This document shows, in pieces, positions 6,006 to 12,928 of a stretch of 24,688 bases of DNA (positions within the stretch are counted from its first letter, which is position 1; each line of letters begins with the position of its first letter). This DNA comes from JBQTIM01 sp052388135 (lineage in GTDB: Bacteria > Elusimicrobiota > Elusimicrobia > FEN-1173). The position numbers and the translations under genes are program-made. The stretch spans positions 1 to 24,688 of the forward strand of contig JBQTIM010000067.1 in NCBI GenBank assembly GCA_052388135.1, given 5' to 3'. Below the pieces are notes generated by a model, which saw nothing but the letters and a program-made list of their open reading frames with translations, had not been told where the DNA came from and did no database searches.

Positions 6006-7250
6006 TTATTCGGCGTATTTCTTGACGACGATCACGGCGTTGTGGCCGCCGAAACCGAGGGAGTTGGACAACGCGCAGGTGACGTCCGCGGGCCGGGCCG
6101 TGTTGGGCACGTAATCCAGGTCGCAGGCCGGATCGGGGGTTTCGTAATTGATGGTCGGGTGGATGGTCTTGTTCTCCATGTTGAGGAGGGTGGCGATGAG
6201 CTCGGCCGCTCCGGCGGCGCCCAGGAGGTGCCCCGTCATGGACTTGGTGGAGGAGATGGGAATTTTCGGCGCGCGCTCGCCGAAGACCTTCTTGATGGCC
6301 ACGGTCTCGGTCTTGTCGTTCAGCTCCGTGGAGGTCCCGTGGGCGTTGATGTAGTTCACGTCCTCGGGCCGCGCGTCGGCGTCGGCCAGGGCCATCTGCA
6401 TGGCGCGGGAGGCGGCGTGGGCCTCGGGGTGCGGCGCGGTGATGTGGTAGGCGTCGTCGGTGGCGCCGTAGCCGGCCAGCTCCGCGTAAATCTTCGCGCC
6501 GCGCGCCCGGGCGTGCTCGAGGGTCTCCAGAATCACGATGCCGCAGCCTTCGCCCATGACGAAGCCGGACCGGTTGGCGTCGAAGGGCCGGGACGCTTTT
6601 TGAGGGTTGTCGTTGAAGGCGGTGGTGAGGGCGCGGGCCTGGCAGAAACCGGCCACGCCCAGGGGCGTGATGGCGGCTTCCGTGCCGCCGGCGATGATGA
6701 CGTCCGCGTCGCCGTAGCGCAGGTGGCGCAGGGCCTCGCCGATGGCGTGGTTGGCGGTGGCGCAGGCCGAGGAAACCGAATAGTTGGGTCCGACGAAGCC
6801 GTATTCGATGGCGATTTCGCCGGGCGCGATGTTGGTGATGAGCATGGGTATGAGGAACGGCGAGACGCGCTTGGGGCCTTTTTCCAGCAAGATTTTGTGC
6901 TCCGCCTCGATGGTGGGCAGGCCGCCGATGCCGGAGCCTACGATGACCCCGCAACGCTCCATATTCTCTTTCGTCAAGTCCAAACCGGAGTCGGCCATGG
7001 CCAGCCGGGCGCCCGCCATGGCGAACTGGGTGAAGCGGTCCATGCGCCGGGCCTTTTTCTTATCGATGAAATCTTCGGGCTGAAAATCCCGCACCTCCGC
7101 GTCGATGTGGCAGGGGTAGGCGGCCGGGTCGAAGAAGCTGATCTTGCCGAAGCCGGACCTGCCGGATTTCAGGGAGTCCCAGTATTTCTCTTTGCCGATG
7201 CCGATGGGGCTGACGATGCCGATGCCTGTGATGACCACTCTTTTCTTCAC
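6006..7250 (-). CDS. fabF: Beta-ketoacyl-ACP synthase II
   Basis: This condensing enzyme elongates acyl-ACP with malonyl-ACP in type II fatty-acid synthesis. The 414-residue thiolase-fold protein shows the Cys-His-His triad: C163 in VSSACATANHAIG (159-171), H304 in NAHGTST (302-308) and H341 in KSMTGHLLGAAG (336-347), followed by the C-terminal NSLGFGGHN loop (396-404). Length and motifs fit FabF rather than FabH. The start is GTG at 7250 with AGAGG 6 nt upstream. It lies 144 nt downstream of acpP, with a strong hairpin in between, and shares the acpP-fabF order found in many bacteria. No other elongating ketosynthase is present in this window. Confidence 0.96.
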   Translation of the reverse strand: MKKRVVITGIGIVSPIGIGKEKYWDSLKSGRSGFGKISFFDPAAYPCHIDAEVRDFQPEDFIDKKKARRMDRFTQFAMAGARLAMADSGLDLTKENMERCGVIVGSGIGGLPTIEAEHKILLEKGPKRVSPFLIPMLITNIAPGEIAIEYGFVGPNYSVSSACATANHAIGEALRHLRYGDADVIIAGGTEAAITPLGVAGFCQARALTTAFNDNPQKASRPFDANRSGFVMGEGCGIVILETLEHARARGAKIYAELAGYGATDDAYHITAPHPEAHAASRAMQMALADADARPEDVNYINAHGTSTELNDKTETVAIKKVFGERAPKIPISSTKSMTGHLLGAAGAAELIATLLNMENKTIHPTINYETPDPACDLDYVPNTARPADVTCALSNSLGFGGHNAVIVVKKYAE

Positions 7251-7337
7251 GATGCGCCTCTTGGTTTCGTTAAATTGGGAGGTTCCGATGCAGCGCGCGG
7301 CCTGCGGGTGGGCGAGCGATCGAACCGCCTCCGGAGC

Positions 7338-7376
7338 GCCCCCGGCGGGAACCGGACAGCGGTTCCGCCGGGGGGC
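7338..7376 (-). other. Very stable intergenic stem-loop between acpP and fabF
   Basis: Left arm 7338-7354 and right arm 7360-7376 are reverse complements over about 16 pairs with one bulge in each arm, closing a 5-nt loop (7355-7359). The stem is nearly all G-C. No U-tract follows on the minus strand. Its place just after acpP suggests a 3'-end stabiliser, processing site (possibly an RNase III target) or partial terminator that keeps acpP mRNA above fabF. That role is inferred. Confidence 0.6.
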
Positions 7377-7394
7377 CGTCCGGGAGCTGAAGAA

Positions 7395-7634
7395 TTATTT
7401 CTTGTGTTTCTTGATGTAGTCGACGGCCTGGCCGACGGTTTGGATCTTTTCCGCCTCTTCGTCGGGAATTTCCATGCCGAAGGACTCTTCCAACGCCATG
7501 ACCAGCTCCACCGTGTCCAGGGAGTCCGCGCCCAGGTCGTTGACGAACGACGCTTCCGTTTTGACCTCGCCCGCGTCCACGCCCAGTTGCTCCACGATGA
7601 TGCTTTTCACTTTTGTTTCGATTTCGTCTGACAC
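7395..7634 (-). CDS. acpP: Acyl carrier protein
   Basis: This 79-residue acidic four-helix protein carries growing acyl chains on a 4'-phosphopantetheine arm. The attachment site is S38 in LGADSLDTVEL (34-44), followed by the helix II motif ALEESFGMEIPDEEAEKI (47-64). I chose the GTG at 7634 because AGGAGG lies 4 nt upstream and the resulting length is typical; the frame stays open upstream to 7733, but that extension comes from the spacer's repeat sequence and is not ACP-like. A lysine-rich end (IKKHKK) follows helix IV. It sits between fabG (195 nt upstream) and fabF (144 nt downstream), unusually wide gaps for this operon, so it may have its own promoter or processing sites. Confidence 0.97.
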   Translation of the reverse strand: MSDEIETKVKSIIVEQLGVDAGEVKTEASFVNDLGADSLDTVELVMALEESFGMEIPDEEAEKIQTVGQAVDYIKKHKK

Positions 7635-7673
7635 GTTTCCTCCTGTGCGGTGGAATGATGAAAGGGACTTCTC

Positions 7674-7827
7674 ATTGCGGATTGTGGAATTCGGATTGCG
7701 GAACAGCACCAAAGACATTCCGTCGCCCGACACCGATCAATCCATAACCCCCTTGATCATTTCACCATGGTTTAAATTTGCGGATCGTTTTTGTTCAATC
7801 CGCATTCCGAAATTCGCAACCCGCAAT
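7674..7827. repeat. Imperfect inverted repeat in fabG-acpP spacer
   Basis: Arms at 7674-7702 and 7799-7827 match as inverted repeats at about 24 of 29 positions and are built from recurring words such as ATTGCGG and TTCGGA. A smaller perfect dyad, GATCAA (7735-7740) and TTGATC (7753-7758), lies inside. The spacer is more AT-rich than its surroundings. It could be a small mobile or REP-like element, or a regulatory leader for acpP. I see no strong promoter in it: the best minus-strand candidate, TTGAAC near 7798 followed 17 nt later by TTAAAC, is weak. Confidence 0.55.
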
Positions 7828-7829
7828 TC

Positions 7830-8573
7830 CTACATGTACATCCCGCCGTTGACGGAAATCACTTGGCCCGTGATGTAGGAGCTTTCCTCGGTGGCCAGGA
7901 AGAGGGCGGCGTTGGCGACGTCCTGCGCCTCGCCCAGCCGCTCCAGCGGGATCAAAGACGAGAGGGCCTTCTTCTGCTCGTCGGAAAGCTTGTCGGTCAT
8001 GGCCGTGCGGATGAAGCCGGGGGCGATGGCGTTCACCAGGACGTTGCGCGAGGCGAATTCCCGCGCGCAGGTCTTGCTCATGGCGATGACGCCGCCCTTC
8101 GTCGCCGAGTAATTGACCTGGCCGGCGTTGCCCATGAGGCCGACGATGGAGGCGATGTTGATGATCCGCCCCTTGCGCGCCTTGAACAGGGGCCGCACGA
8201 CGGCCTTGGAGCAATTGAAGACGCCCTTTAAGTTGACGGCGACCACCGAATCCCATTCCGCGTCGGTCATGCGCATCACCAGGTTGTCCTTGGTGATGCC
8301 GGCGTTGTTCACTAATATATCAATCCGCCCGAGCTTGTCAAGCGTCGCCTGGACCCACTTTTCGCAGTCTTCGAAGACGGTGACGTTCACCTTCGTGGAG
8401 AAGGTTTCGACGTTGAACTGCCGCTTGATCTCGTCGGCCGTCGCCTGGGCCGCGGCCTCGTTCACGTCGCAGATGGAAATCTTGCAGCCCTCGCGGGCGT
8501 AAGTTTCGGCGATGGCGCGCCCGATGCCCTGGGCGCCGCCGGTGATCAAAGCCACTTGGTCCTTGAGTCTCAT
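7830..8573 (-). CDS. fabG: 3-oxoacyl-ACP reductase
   Basis: This NADPH-dependent short-chain dehydrogenase reduces 3-oxoacyl-ACP in each elongation cycle. The 247-residue Rossmann protein has the cofactor loop TGGAQGIG (11-18), NNAG (89-92), catalytic N114/S142/Y155/K159 (YSATK at 155-159), and the conserved IAPGFIRTAMT segment (183-193). The start at 8573 is secure: the upstream fabD stop codon TAG is itself the first part of TAGGAGG, 4 nt from the ATG, so the two genes are tightly coupled. Its 3' end abuts an inverted-repeat spacer that separates it from acpP. Motifs, length and operon position make the assignment firm among the many SDR enzymes. Confidence 0.96.
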   Translation of the reverse strand: MRLKDQVALITGGAQGIGRAIAETYAREGCKISICDVNEAAAQATADEIKRQFNVETFSTKVNVTVFEDCEKWVQATLDKLGRIDILVNNAGITKDNLVMRMTDAEWDSVVAVNLKGVFNCSKAVVRPLFKARKGRIINIASIVGLMGNAGQVNYSATKGGVIAMSKTCAREFASRNVLVNAIAPGFIRTAMTDKLSDEQKKALSSLIPLERLGEAQDVANAALFLATEESSYITGQVISVNGGMYM

Positions 8574-8581
8574 GGAGCCTC

Positions 8582-9544
8582 CTAGCGGTTGGTGGTGCCT
8601 TGCGCGAAGTGGGCCAGAAGGGCGTCCGCGCTTTTCTTGTCTTCCACGTTCAAAGCTTTCCGGCTCTTGTCGATCCGGCGCAAAAGGCCCGAAAGCACGC
8701 GGCTGGGGCCGATTTCGATGAAAACGTCCACGCCTTGCGCCATGAGGAACCGCATGCTGTCCTCCCAGAGGACCGCGTGGTCGATCTGGCGGACGAGCTT
8801 CTCCTTGATTTCGGGCGCGCGCCGGGTGGGCTGGGCGTCGCAGTTGGCGATGACCGGGACGGCGGCGTCCGCCAGGCGGACGTCGGCCAGCACGCGGGCC
8901 ATTTGATCGGCGGCCGGTTTCATTAAAGAGGAATGGAAGGCGCCGGAAACGTTCAGCTTCAGGGCCTTGGCCGCCCCGGCGGTCTGGGCAAGCCGCACGG
9001 CCTCATCCACCGCCTCGGCGGTCCCGGCGATGACCACCTGCCCGCCGCCGTTGTGGTTGACGGCTTCGCATACGCTCCCTGTCCCGGAGCCTCTGGCGAC
9101 GGCTTGGCGGCAGATCTCCTCCACCTGAGGCCGTTCCAGGCCGATGACGGCGGCCATGGCGCCGGGGATGCTCCGCCCGGCCTCTTCCAGAGCTTCGCCG
9201 CGGGCCTTGACCAAACCCAGGCCCGTTATGAAATCGAAAACGCCCGCCGCGTATAGGGCGGAATATTCTCCCAGGCTGTGGCCGGCGGTGAAGTCGGGCG
9301 GCGGCGCGGCGCTTTTAACGGCCTCCAGAGCCGCGGCGCCGGCGATGTAAAGAGCCGGCTGGGTGTAGCGGGTTTGGCGGAGTTTTTCCTCCGGGCCTTC
9401 GAACATCACTTCCACGTACTCCGCGCCCAGGAACCGGGCGGCCTGGTCGAAGATCGCCTTGGCGGCTGGAAAGTGATCGTAGAGCTCGCGCCCCATGCCA
9501 ACGTATTGCGACCCTTGTCCGGGGAACAGGAAGGCGGTTTTCAT
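8582..9544 (-). CDS. fabD: Malonyl-CoA:ACP transacylase
   Basis: FabD loads malonate from CoA onto ACP. The 320-residue protein begins with FLFPGQGSQYVGMG (5-18), has the nucleophile S90 in GHSLGE (88-93), R115 in the KARGE segment and the catalytic H204 in SGAFHS (200-205), with the NVSGAFHSSLM stretch typical of the family. The C-terminal IGPSRVLSGLL region (near 285) also fits. The ATG at 9544 lies 37 nt after the fabH stop and has no obvious Shine-Dalgarno. The order fabH-fabD-fabG-acpP is the common one in type II systems, and the partners are all in this operon. Confidence 0.96.
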   Translation of the reverse strand: MKTAFLFPGQGSQYVGMGRELYDHFPAAKAIFDQAARFLGAEYVEVMFEGPEEKLRQTRYTQPALYIAGAAALEAVKSAAPPPDFTAGHSLGEYSALYAAGVFDFITGLGLVKARGEALEEAGRSIPGAMAAVIGLERPQVEEICRQAVARGSGTGSVCEAVNHNGGGQVVIAGTAEAVDEAVRLAQTAGAAKALKLNVSGAFHSSLMKPAADQMARVLADVRLADAAVPVIANCDAQPTRRAPEIKEKLVRQIDHAVLWEDSMRFLMAQGVDVFIEIGPSRVLSGLLRRIDKSRKALNVEDKKSADALLAHFAQGTTNR

Positions 9545-9581
9545 GACGGAACGATGCGCGGGGCCGCCGCCGGGGGCCGCT

Positions 9582-10565
9582 TCACCATTGGAGCACCGCC
9601 GCTCCCCAGGTCAAACCCGCGCCGAAAGCGATCAATTGCACCAGGTCGCCGGACTTCACCAGTCCGGCGCGGCGCGCCTCGTCGAGCGCGATGACGGTGG
9701 TGGCGGCGGACATGTTGCCGTATTTGTGCACGTTGCGGAAAACTTTTTCGTCCGGCACGTCCAGCCGCTTGGCGATGGCGTCTATGATGCGGAGGTTGGC
9801 CTGGTGCGGAATGACGAGGGCCAGGTCGCGGCTCGTCTTGCCGCAGGCCCGCAGGGCCTTCAGCGAGGCGTCGATCATGCGCGTGACGGCGTGCTTGAAG
9901 ACTTCCTTGCCGTCCATATAAATGTAGGGAGGATGGGCCGCGGCGCCGCCGTTGGACCCCAATGGATGGCGCGACCCGCCGCCGGGAATGGTGAGGATTT
10001 CCGAGCGCTCGCCGTCGGCGCCCAGGTAGACGGACAAGAGGCGGCTGGGTCCTTCCTCGGCGCGGATCACCATGGCGCCGGCGCCGTCGCCGAAAAGGAC
10101 GCAGGTGCCGCGGTCCTTCCAGTCGGTGAACTTGGTGAGCGCGTCGGCGCCGATGAGCAGGGCCGTTTTCGCCGCGCCCGTCTCCAGCAGGCCGCGCACG
10201 CAGGCCAGCCCGTAAAGGAATCCCGAGCAGGCCGCGGAAACGTCGAAAGAAATGGCTTCCTTGATGCCGAGGGATTTTTGCACAAGGCACGCCACCGACG
10301 GAAACAAGTGGTCCGGCGTGCAGGTGGCGACCACGATGAGGTCCACCTCCGCGGGGGCGATCCCGGCGTCTTCGAGGGCCCGGCGCGCGGCGCCGGCCGC
10401 CAGGTCGGAGGTGGCCTCCCCGTCGGCGGCCATGCGGCGCTCTTTGATGCCCGTGCGCTCGGTGATCCATTGGTCCGTGGTGTCCACGATTTTTTCCAGG
10501 TCGGCGTTGGTGAGGACCTTGTCCGGCAGGGCCGCGCCGGTTCCCAGGAAGCGAAGGCCCGTCAC
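9582..10565 (-). CDS. fabH: Beta-ketoacyl-ACP synthase III
   Basis: FabH starts fatty-acid synthesis by condensing a short acyl-CoA with malonyl-ACP. The 327-residue protein carries the Cys-His-Asn triad: C113 in DVSAACSGFLYGL (108-120), H254 in VIPHQANLRI (251-260) and N284 in KYGNMSAAT (281-289). The TDQWITERTGIKERR segment (30-44) and the glycine-rich GAGLTWGAA end are typical. The start is GTG at 10565; its GTGA overlaps the TGA stop of plsX by 4 nt, implying translational coupling. Whether it prefers acetyl-CoA or branched primers cannot be told from these motifs. Confidence 0.96.
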   Translation of the reverse strand: MTGLRFLGTGAALPDKVLTNADLEKIVDTTDQWITERTGIKERRMAADGEATSDLAAGAARRALEDAGIAPAEVDLIVVATCTPDHLFPSVACLVQKSLGIKEAISFDVSAACSGFLYGLACVRGLLETGAAKTALLIGADALTKFTDWKDRGTCVLFGDGAGAMVIRAEEGPSRLLSVYLGADGERSEILTIPGGGSRHPLGSNGGAAAHPPYIYMDGKEVFKHAVTRMIDASLKALRACGKTSRDLALVIPHQANLRIIDAIAKRLDVPDEKVFRNVHKYGNMSAATTVIALDEARRAGLVKSGDLVQLIAFGAGLTWGAAVLQW

Positions 10566-11590
10566 GACGCGGCCGCCGCTTGAAGGGGTTCGGCGGATCC
10601 GGCGGAGCGAAGCCGCTCGCTGATGCGCTCGTTGATGCCCGACTCCGCGAAAATCTTGGACGCGCGGAGCGCGTTCTTAATGGCCAGAGCGTTGGAGCCG
10701 CCGTGGCTGATGAGGGCCACGCCCCCCACCCCCAGCAGAGGCGCTCCGCCGTATTCGGCCGGGTCGGTTTTCTTGCGGATGCGGCGGAAGGCGCCCTTCA
10801 AAAGGAGCTTGCCCAGGAAGGCCAAAGGGTGTTTTTTGATCTCGGTCTTGATGAGGGTGAGAAGGGCGGCGGCCAATCCCTCGCCGAACTTCAGAATGAC
10901 GTTGCCGACGAACCCGTCGCACACGTACACGTCGGCCGTGCCGCGGGGGATGTCGCGGCCCTCGGTGTGGCCGACGTAATTGAGGCCGCTGGCTTTGAGC
11001 AGAGCGTGGGCGGCCACCGTCACCTCGTTGCCTTTCCCCTCCTCCTCGCCGATGGTCAGGAGGCCCACCTTGGGGCTGGGGTTCTTCAAAAGGGATTCGA
11101 CGTAGAGGCTGCCCATGACGGCGAATTGCAGGAGGTGGCGCGGCTTGCAGTCCACGTTGGCGCCGACGTCCAGCACCAGGCAGACGCCCTCCAGTGTCGG
11201 CATGAGGGTGGCGATGGCCGGCCGCGATACGCCGGGCAAACGGCGCAGGTGCCAGAGGCAGGAGGCCATGGTGGCTCCCGAATTTCCGGCCGACACGAGA
11301 CCCGCGGCCCGCCCCGCGGCCACCAGCTCGGCGCAGACCATAATAGAGGAATCCTTTTTAGAGCGGCAGGCCTCGGCCGGCTTTTCCTGCATGCCGATGA
11401 CGGCGGGCGCGTGCAGGACGGGCAGAACGTCCCGGGCGCGGAGGCGCGCCAACTCCTCCCGGATGCGGGGCTCGTCCCCCACCAGCAGGACGTCCACTCC
11501 GAATTCGCGATGAGCGGCCAGGGCCCCCTCCACGTTCACGGGGAGGCCGTAGTCGCCGCCCATGGCATCGAGCGCTATCGGAACCGACAT
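10562..11590 (-). CDS. plsX: Phosphate acyltransferase PlsX
   Basis: PlsX converts acyl-ACP to acyl-phosphate, the donor used by PlsY to make lysophosphatidic acid, and so links fatty-acid synthesis to phospholipid synthesis. The 342-residue protein shows the N-terminal IALDAMGGDYG (5-15), SAGNSGATMA (100-109), LDVGANVDCKP (140-150), and the later DGFVGNVILKFGEG segment (near 225-240). It is a peripheral membrane enzyme. The ATG at 11590 is 54 nt downstream of rpmF and has no strong ribosome-binding site. Its last codons overlap the fabH start. The rpmF-plsX-fabH order is widespread in bacteria. Confidence 0.95.
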   Translation of the reverse strand: MSVPIALDAMGGDYGLPVNVEGALAAHREFGVDVLLVGDEPRIREELARLRARDVLPVLHAPAVIGMQEKPAEACRSKKDSSIMVCAELVAAGRAAGLVSAGNSGATMASCLWHLRRLPGVSRPAIATLMPTLEGVCLVLDVGANVDCKPRHLLQFAVMGSLYVESLLKNPSPKVGLLTIGEEEGKGNEVTVAAHALLKASGLNYVGHTEGRDIPRGTADVYVCDGFVGNVILKFGEGLAAALLTLIKTEIKKHPLAFLGKLLLKGAFRRIRKKTDPAEYGGAPLLGVGGVALISHGGSNALAIKNALRASKIFAESGINERISERLRSAGSAEPLQAAAAS

Positions 11591-11644
11591 TTGGGAACGG
11601 TTCAGCGGCCCGCGGGGGCCGGAGAAATCGCCGGGACGTTCAGG

Positions 11645-11851
11645 TTATTGGCCTTCTTTTTTCTCTTTTTTGGCCTTGGGAGGAAGGATCAGCTCCGCGC
11701 CGTAATGGCCGCAGGCGCGGCACACGACGTGGGGCGGCCGCGCGGCGCCGCATTGCGGGCACTTGGACAGGGAGCCCATTTCGAGGCGCCAGTTTTGGGA
11801 GCGCCGCATGTCGCGGCGCATCGGTGTGTGTTTTTTCTTTGGGTTGGGCAT
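11645..11851 (-). CDS. rpmF: 50S ribosomal protein L32, zinc-binding form
   Basis: This 68-residue basic ribosomal protein starts MPNPKKKHTP, like other L32 proteins, and has a zinc ribbon of C31-x2-C34 and C44-x2-C47 (CPQCG and CRACGHY). Having all four cysteines marks the zinc-dependent C+ form. The C-terminal tail is lysine-rich and slightly longer than usual. The ATG at 11851 is 18 nt after the DUF177 stop; an AAAGGA lies 12 nt upstream, a rather long spacing. The DUF177-rpmF pairing is conserved in bacteria. Confidence 0.95.
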   Translation of the reverse strand: MPNPKKKHTPMRRDMRRSQNWRLEMGSLSKCPQCGAARPPHVVCRACGHYGAELILPPKAKKEKKEGQ

Positions 11852-11869
11852 GGAATCGTTTTATCCTTT

Positions 11870-12322
11870 TTAAGATGAACCTCTTGGGAATATGTTCAGT
11901 CGGGCGAAGGGGTTTGCCGACGGGCCCGGCGGGCACCCGCAAGGCTCCTGGTTCAAGTTCCTGCCGCAGCGGGCGCAGATGCCCCGGCATTCCTCGCGGC
12001 ACAACGGTTTGACCGGAAAAGCCAGCAACAGAGACTGGCGAACCTCTTCGGAAACGTCTACGAACTCTTGCTGAAAGGGGGCGTGGACCTCGAAGGAGCA
12101 GGCGATGGGGCTTTCGTACGTTTCCAGGCAGCGGGAGCAGTCGAGCCGCACCAGCGCCGCGGCGTTGCCCATCACCATCACTTCCTCGGTGAAAGCCTCG
12201 GCGCGGAAATCGGCCTCGGCCGGCTTGACGAGGGGGGCGTCCAGGGAAAGCTCCTCGGCCGGCAAGCGTACTCTTCGTTCGATCACGCCGTCGTCCCGGA
12301 TGTCCTGGATGCTCAGTTTCAT
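11870..12322 (-). CDS. yceD: DUF177 / YceD family protein
   Basis: This 150-residue protein belongs to the DUF177 (YceD) family, which typically precedes rpmF and is linked to ribosome or 23S rRNA biogenesis; its exact activity is unknown. The family trait here is a cysteine-rich pattern: C62-x2-C65 (DCSRCLETY) and, further on, C108, C112, C116, C119, C128 and C130, which probably bind zinc. The ATG at 12322 has a strong GGGAGG 5 nt upstream. It is the first gene of the fab operon, about 38 nt from the predicted transcription start. Confidence 0.9.
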   Translation of the reverse strand: MKLSIQDIRDDGVIERRVRLPAEELSLDAPLVKPAEADFRAEAFTEEVMVMGNAAALVRLDCSRCLETYESPIACSFEVHAPFQQEFVDVSEEVRQSLLLAFPVKPLCREECRGICARCGRNLNQEPCGCPPGPSANPFARLNIFPRGSS

Positions 12323-12367
12323 GGTCTCCTCCCGATAAAAAGAGCCGAAAAAACCGTTCTCGTCGAG

Positions 12368-12396
12368 AGTTTAAGGTATTTGGCCCCGCTTGTCAA
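12368..12396 (-). promoter_or_regulatory. Predicted promoter of the yceD-rpmF-plsX-fab operon
   Basis: On the minus strand, TTGACA (12396-12391) is followed after 17 nt by TAAACT (12373-12368). The -35 box is a perfect consensus and the -10 box matches 4 of 6. The TAA of the upstream gene's stop codon is the first half of the -10 box. The start should lie near 12361, giving a leader of about 38 nt to the yceD ATG. No clear FabR- or FapR-like operator is visible next to it. Confidence 0.65.
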
Positions 12397-12928
12397 GCCG
12401 GGCGGGAGAGGATCGCGGAGCCTTGCGCGCCCCGGCGGACAAGGTGAAGGGCACTTTCACGCGCAAGCCCATTTGGACGGTTTCTTCCCCGATGGAGCGG
12501 ATCCACAGCGCGCCCTGGTATTTCTCCCCCGCCAGGCGGCGGTCGGCCGGAACCTTCAATGTCACCCGGGCCCGGGCCGCGCTGCCCGGCGGCACGATGA
12601 ATTCCTGAGGATGAACGGTGATCCAGCGGGCCGAGGGCAGGGGCTTATAGCCTTCCAACAGAAAGGCCGGCGACGCCGGTTCCGGCTCCACGCGCAGCCG
12701 CAAGGGTTTGGAGCCGTGGTTTCTCACCTCGAACGGCCGGCCCGCCAGAACGCCGAGATCGTGGGATTTGCCGATTTCCAAATTCGCGAAAGAAAGGCCC
12801 GTGAAGTTGGTGGAGATGCCCGTGGAGCCGTGAACGGCTGCCAAAAGGAGCGGCGCGAGCAAAGCGCCGCGAAGAGCGGGACGCCAGGGGAGGCGGCCCT
12901 CCGGCCGCGGAAAGGCCGCGTCACTCAT
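12371..12928 (-). CDS. Small exported Ig-like beta-sandwich protein, function unknown
   Basis: This 185-residue protein has a basic N-terminus and a hydrophobic run (residues 20-33, ALRGALLAPLLLAAVHG), consistent with a Sec signal peptide. The remainder (about 40-165) looks like an Ig-like beta-sandwich with a strand-rich VRNHGSKPLRLRVEPEPAS region, the GYKPLPSARWITVHP segment and an APADR-RLAGEKYQGALWIRS-like edge strand near 125-145. Its tail is basic and low complexity. The ATG overlaps the stop of the giant gene by 8 nt (ATGAGTGA), so it should be translated with it. The pairing suggests a partner for secretion, assembly or anchoring of the giant protein; this is inference. I cannot assign a named family with confidence. 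Confidence 0.75.
   Translation of the reverse strand: MSDAAFPRPEGRLPWRPALRGALLAPLLLAAVHGSTGISTNFTGLSFANLEIGKSHDLGVLAGRPFEVRNHGSKPLRLRVEPEPASPAFLLEGYKPLPSARWITVHPQEFIVPPGSAARARVTLKVPADRRLAGEKYQGALWIRSIGEETVQMGLRVKVPFTLSAGARKAPRSSPARLDKRGQIP

Noticed and set aside
5952..7631. A long plus-strand open frame antisense to fabF and acpP
   Set aside because: GC-rich codon bias produces long antisense frames; the opposite strand has clear FabF and ACP motifs and the antisense product is low-complexity.
7635..7733. N-terminal extension of acyl carrier protein
   Set aside because: The extension comes from the repeat spacer; AGGAGG before the GTG at 7634 and the usual 79-residue length fix the start.
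10580..11878. A 432-codon plus-strand frame antisense to plsX and rpmF
   Set aside because: Antisense to firmly identified genes with catalytic and zinc motifs; no recognisable domain in the antisense product.
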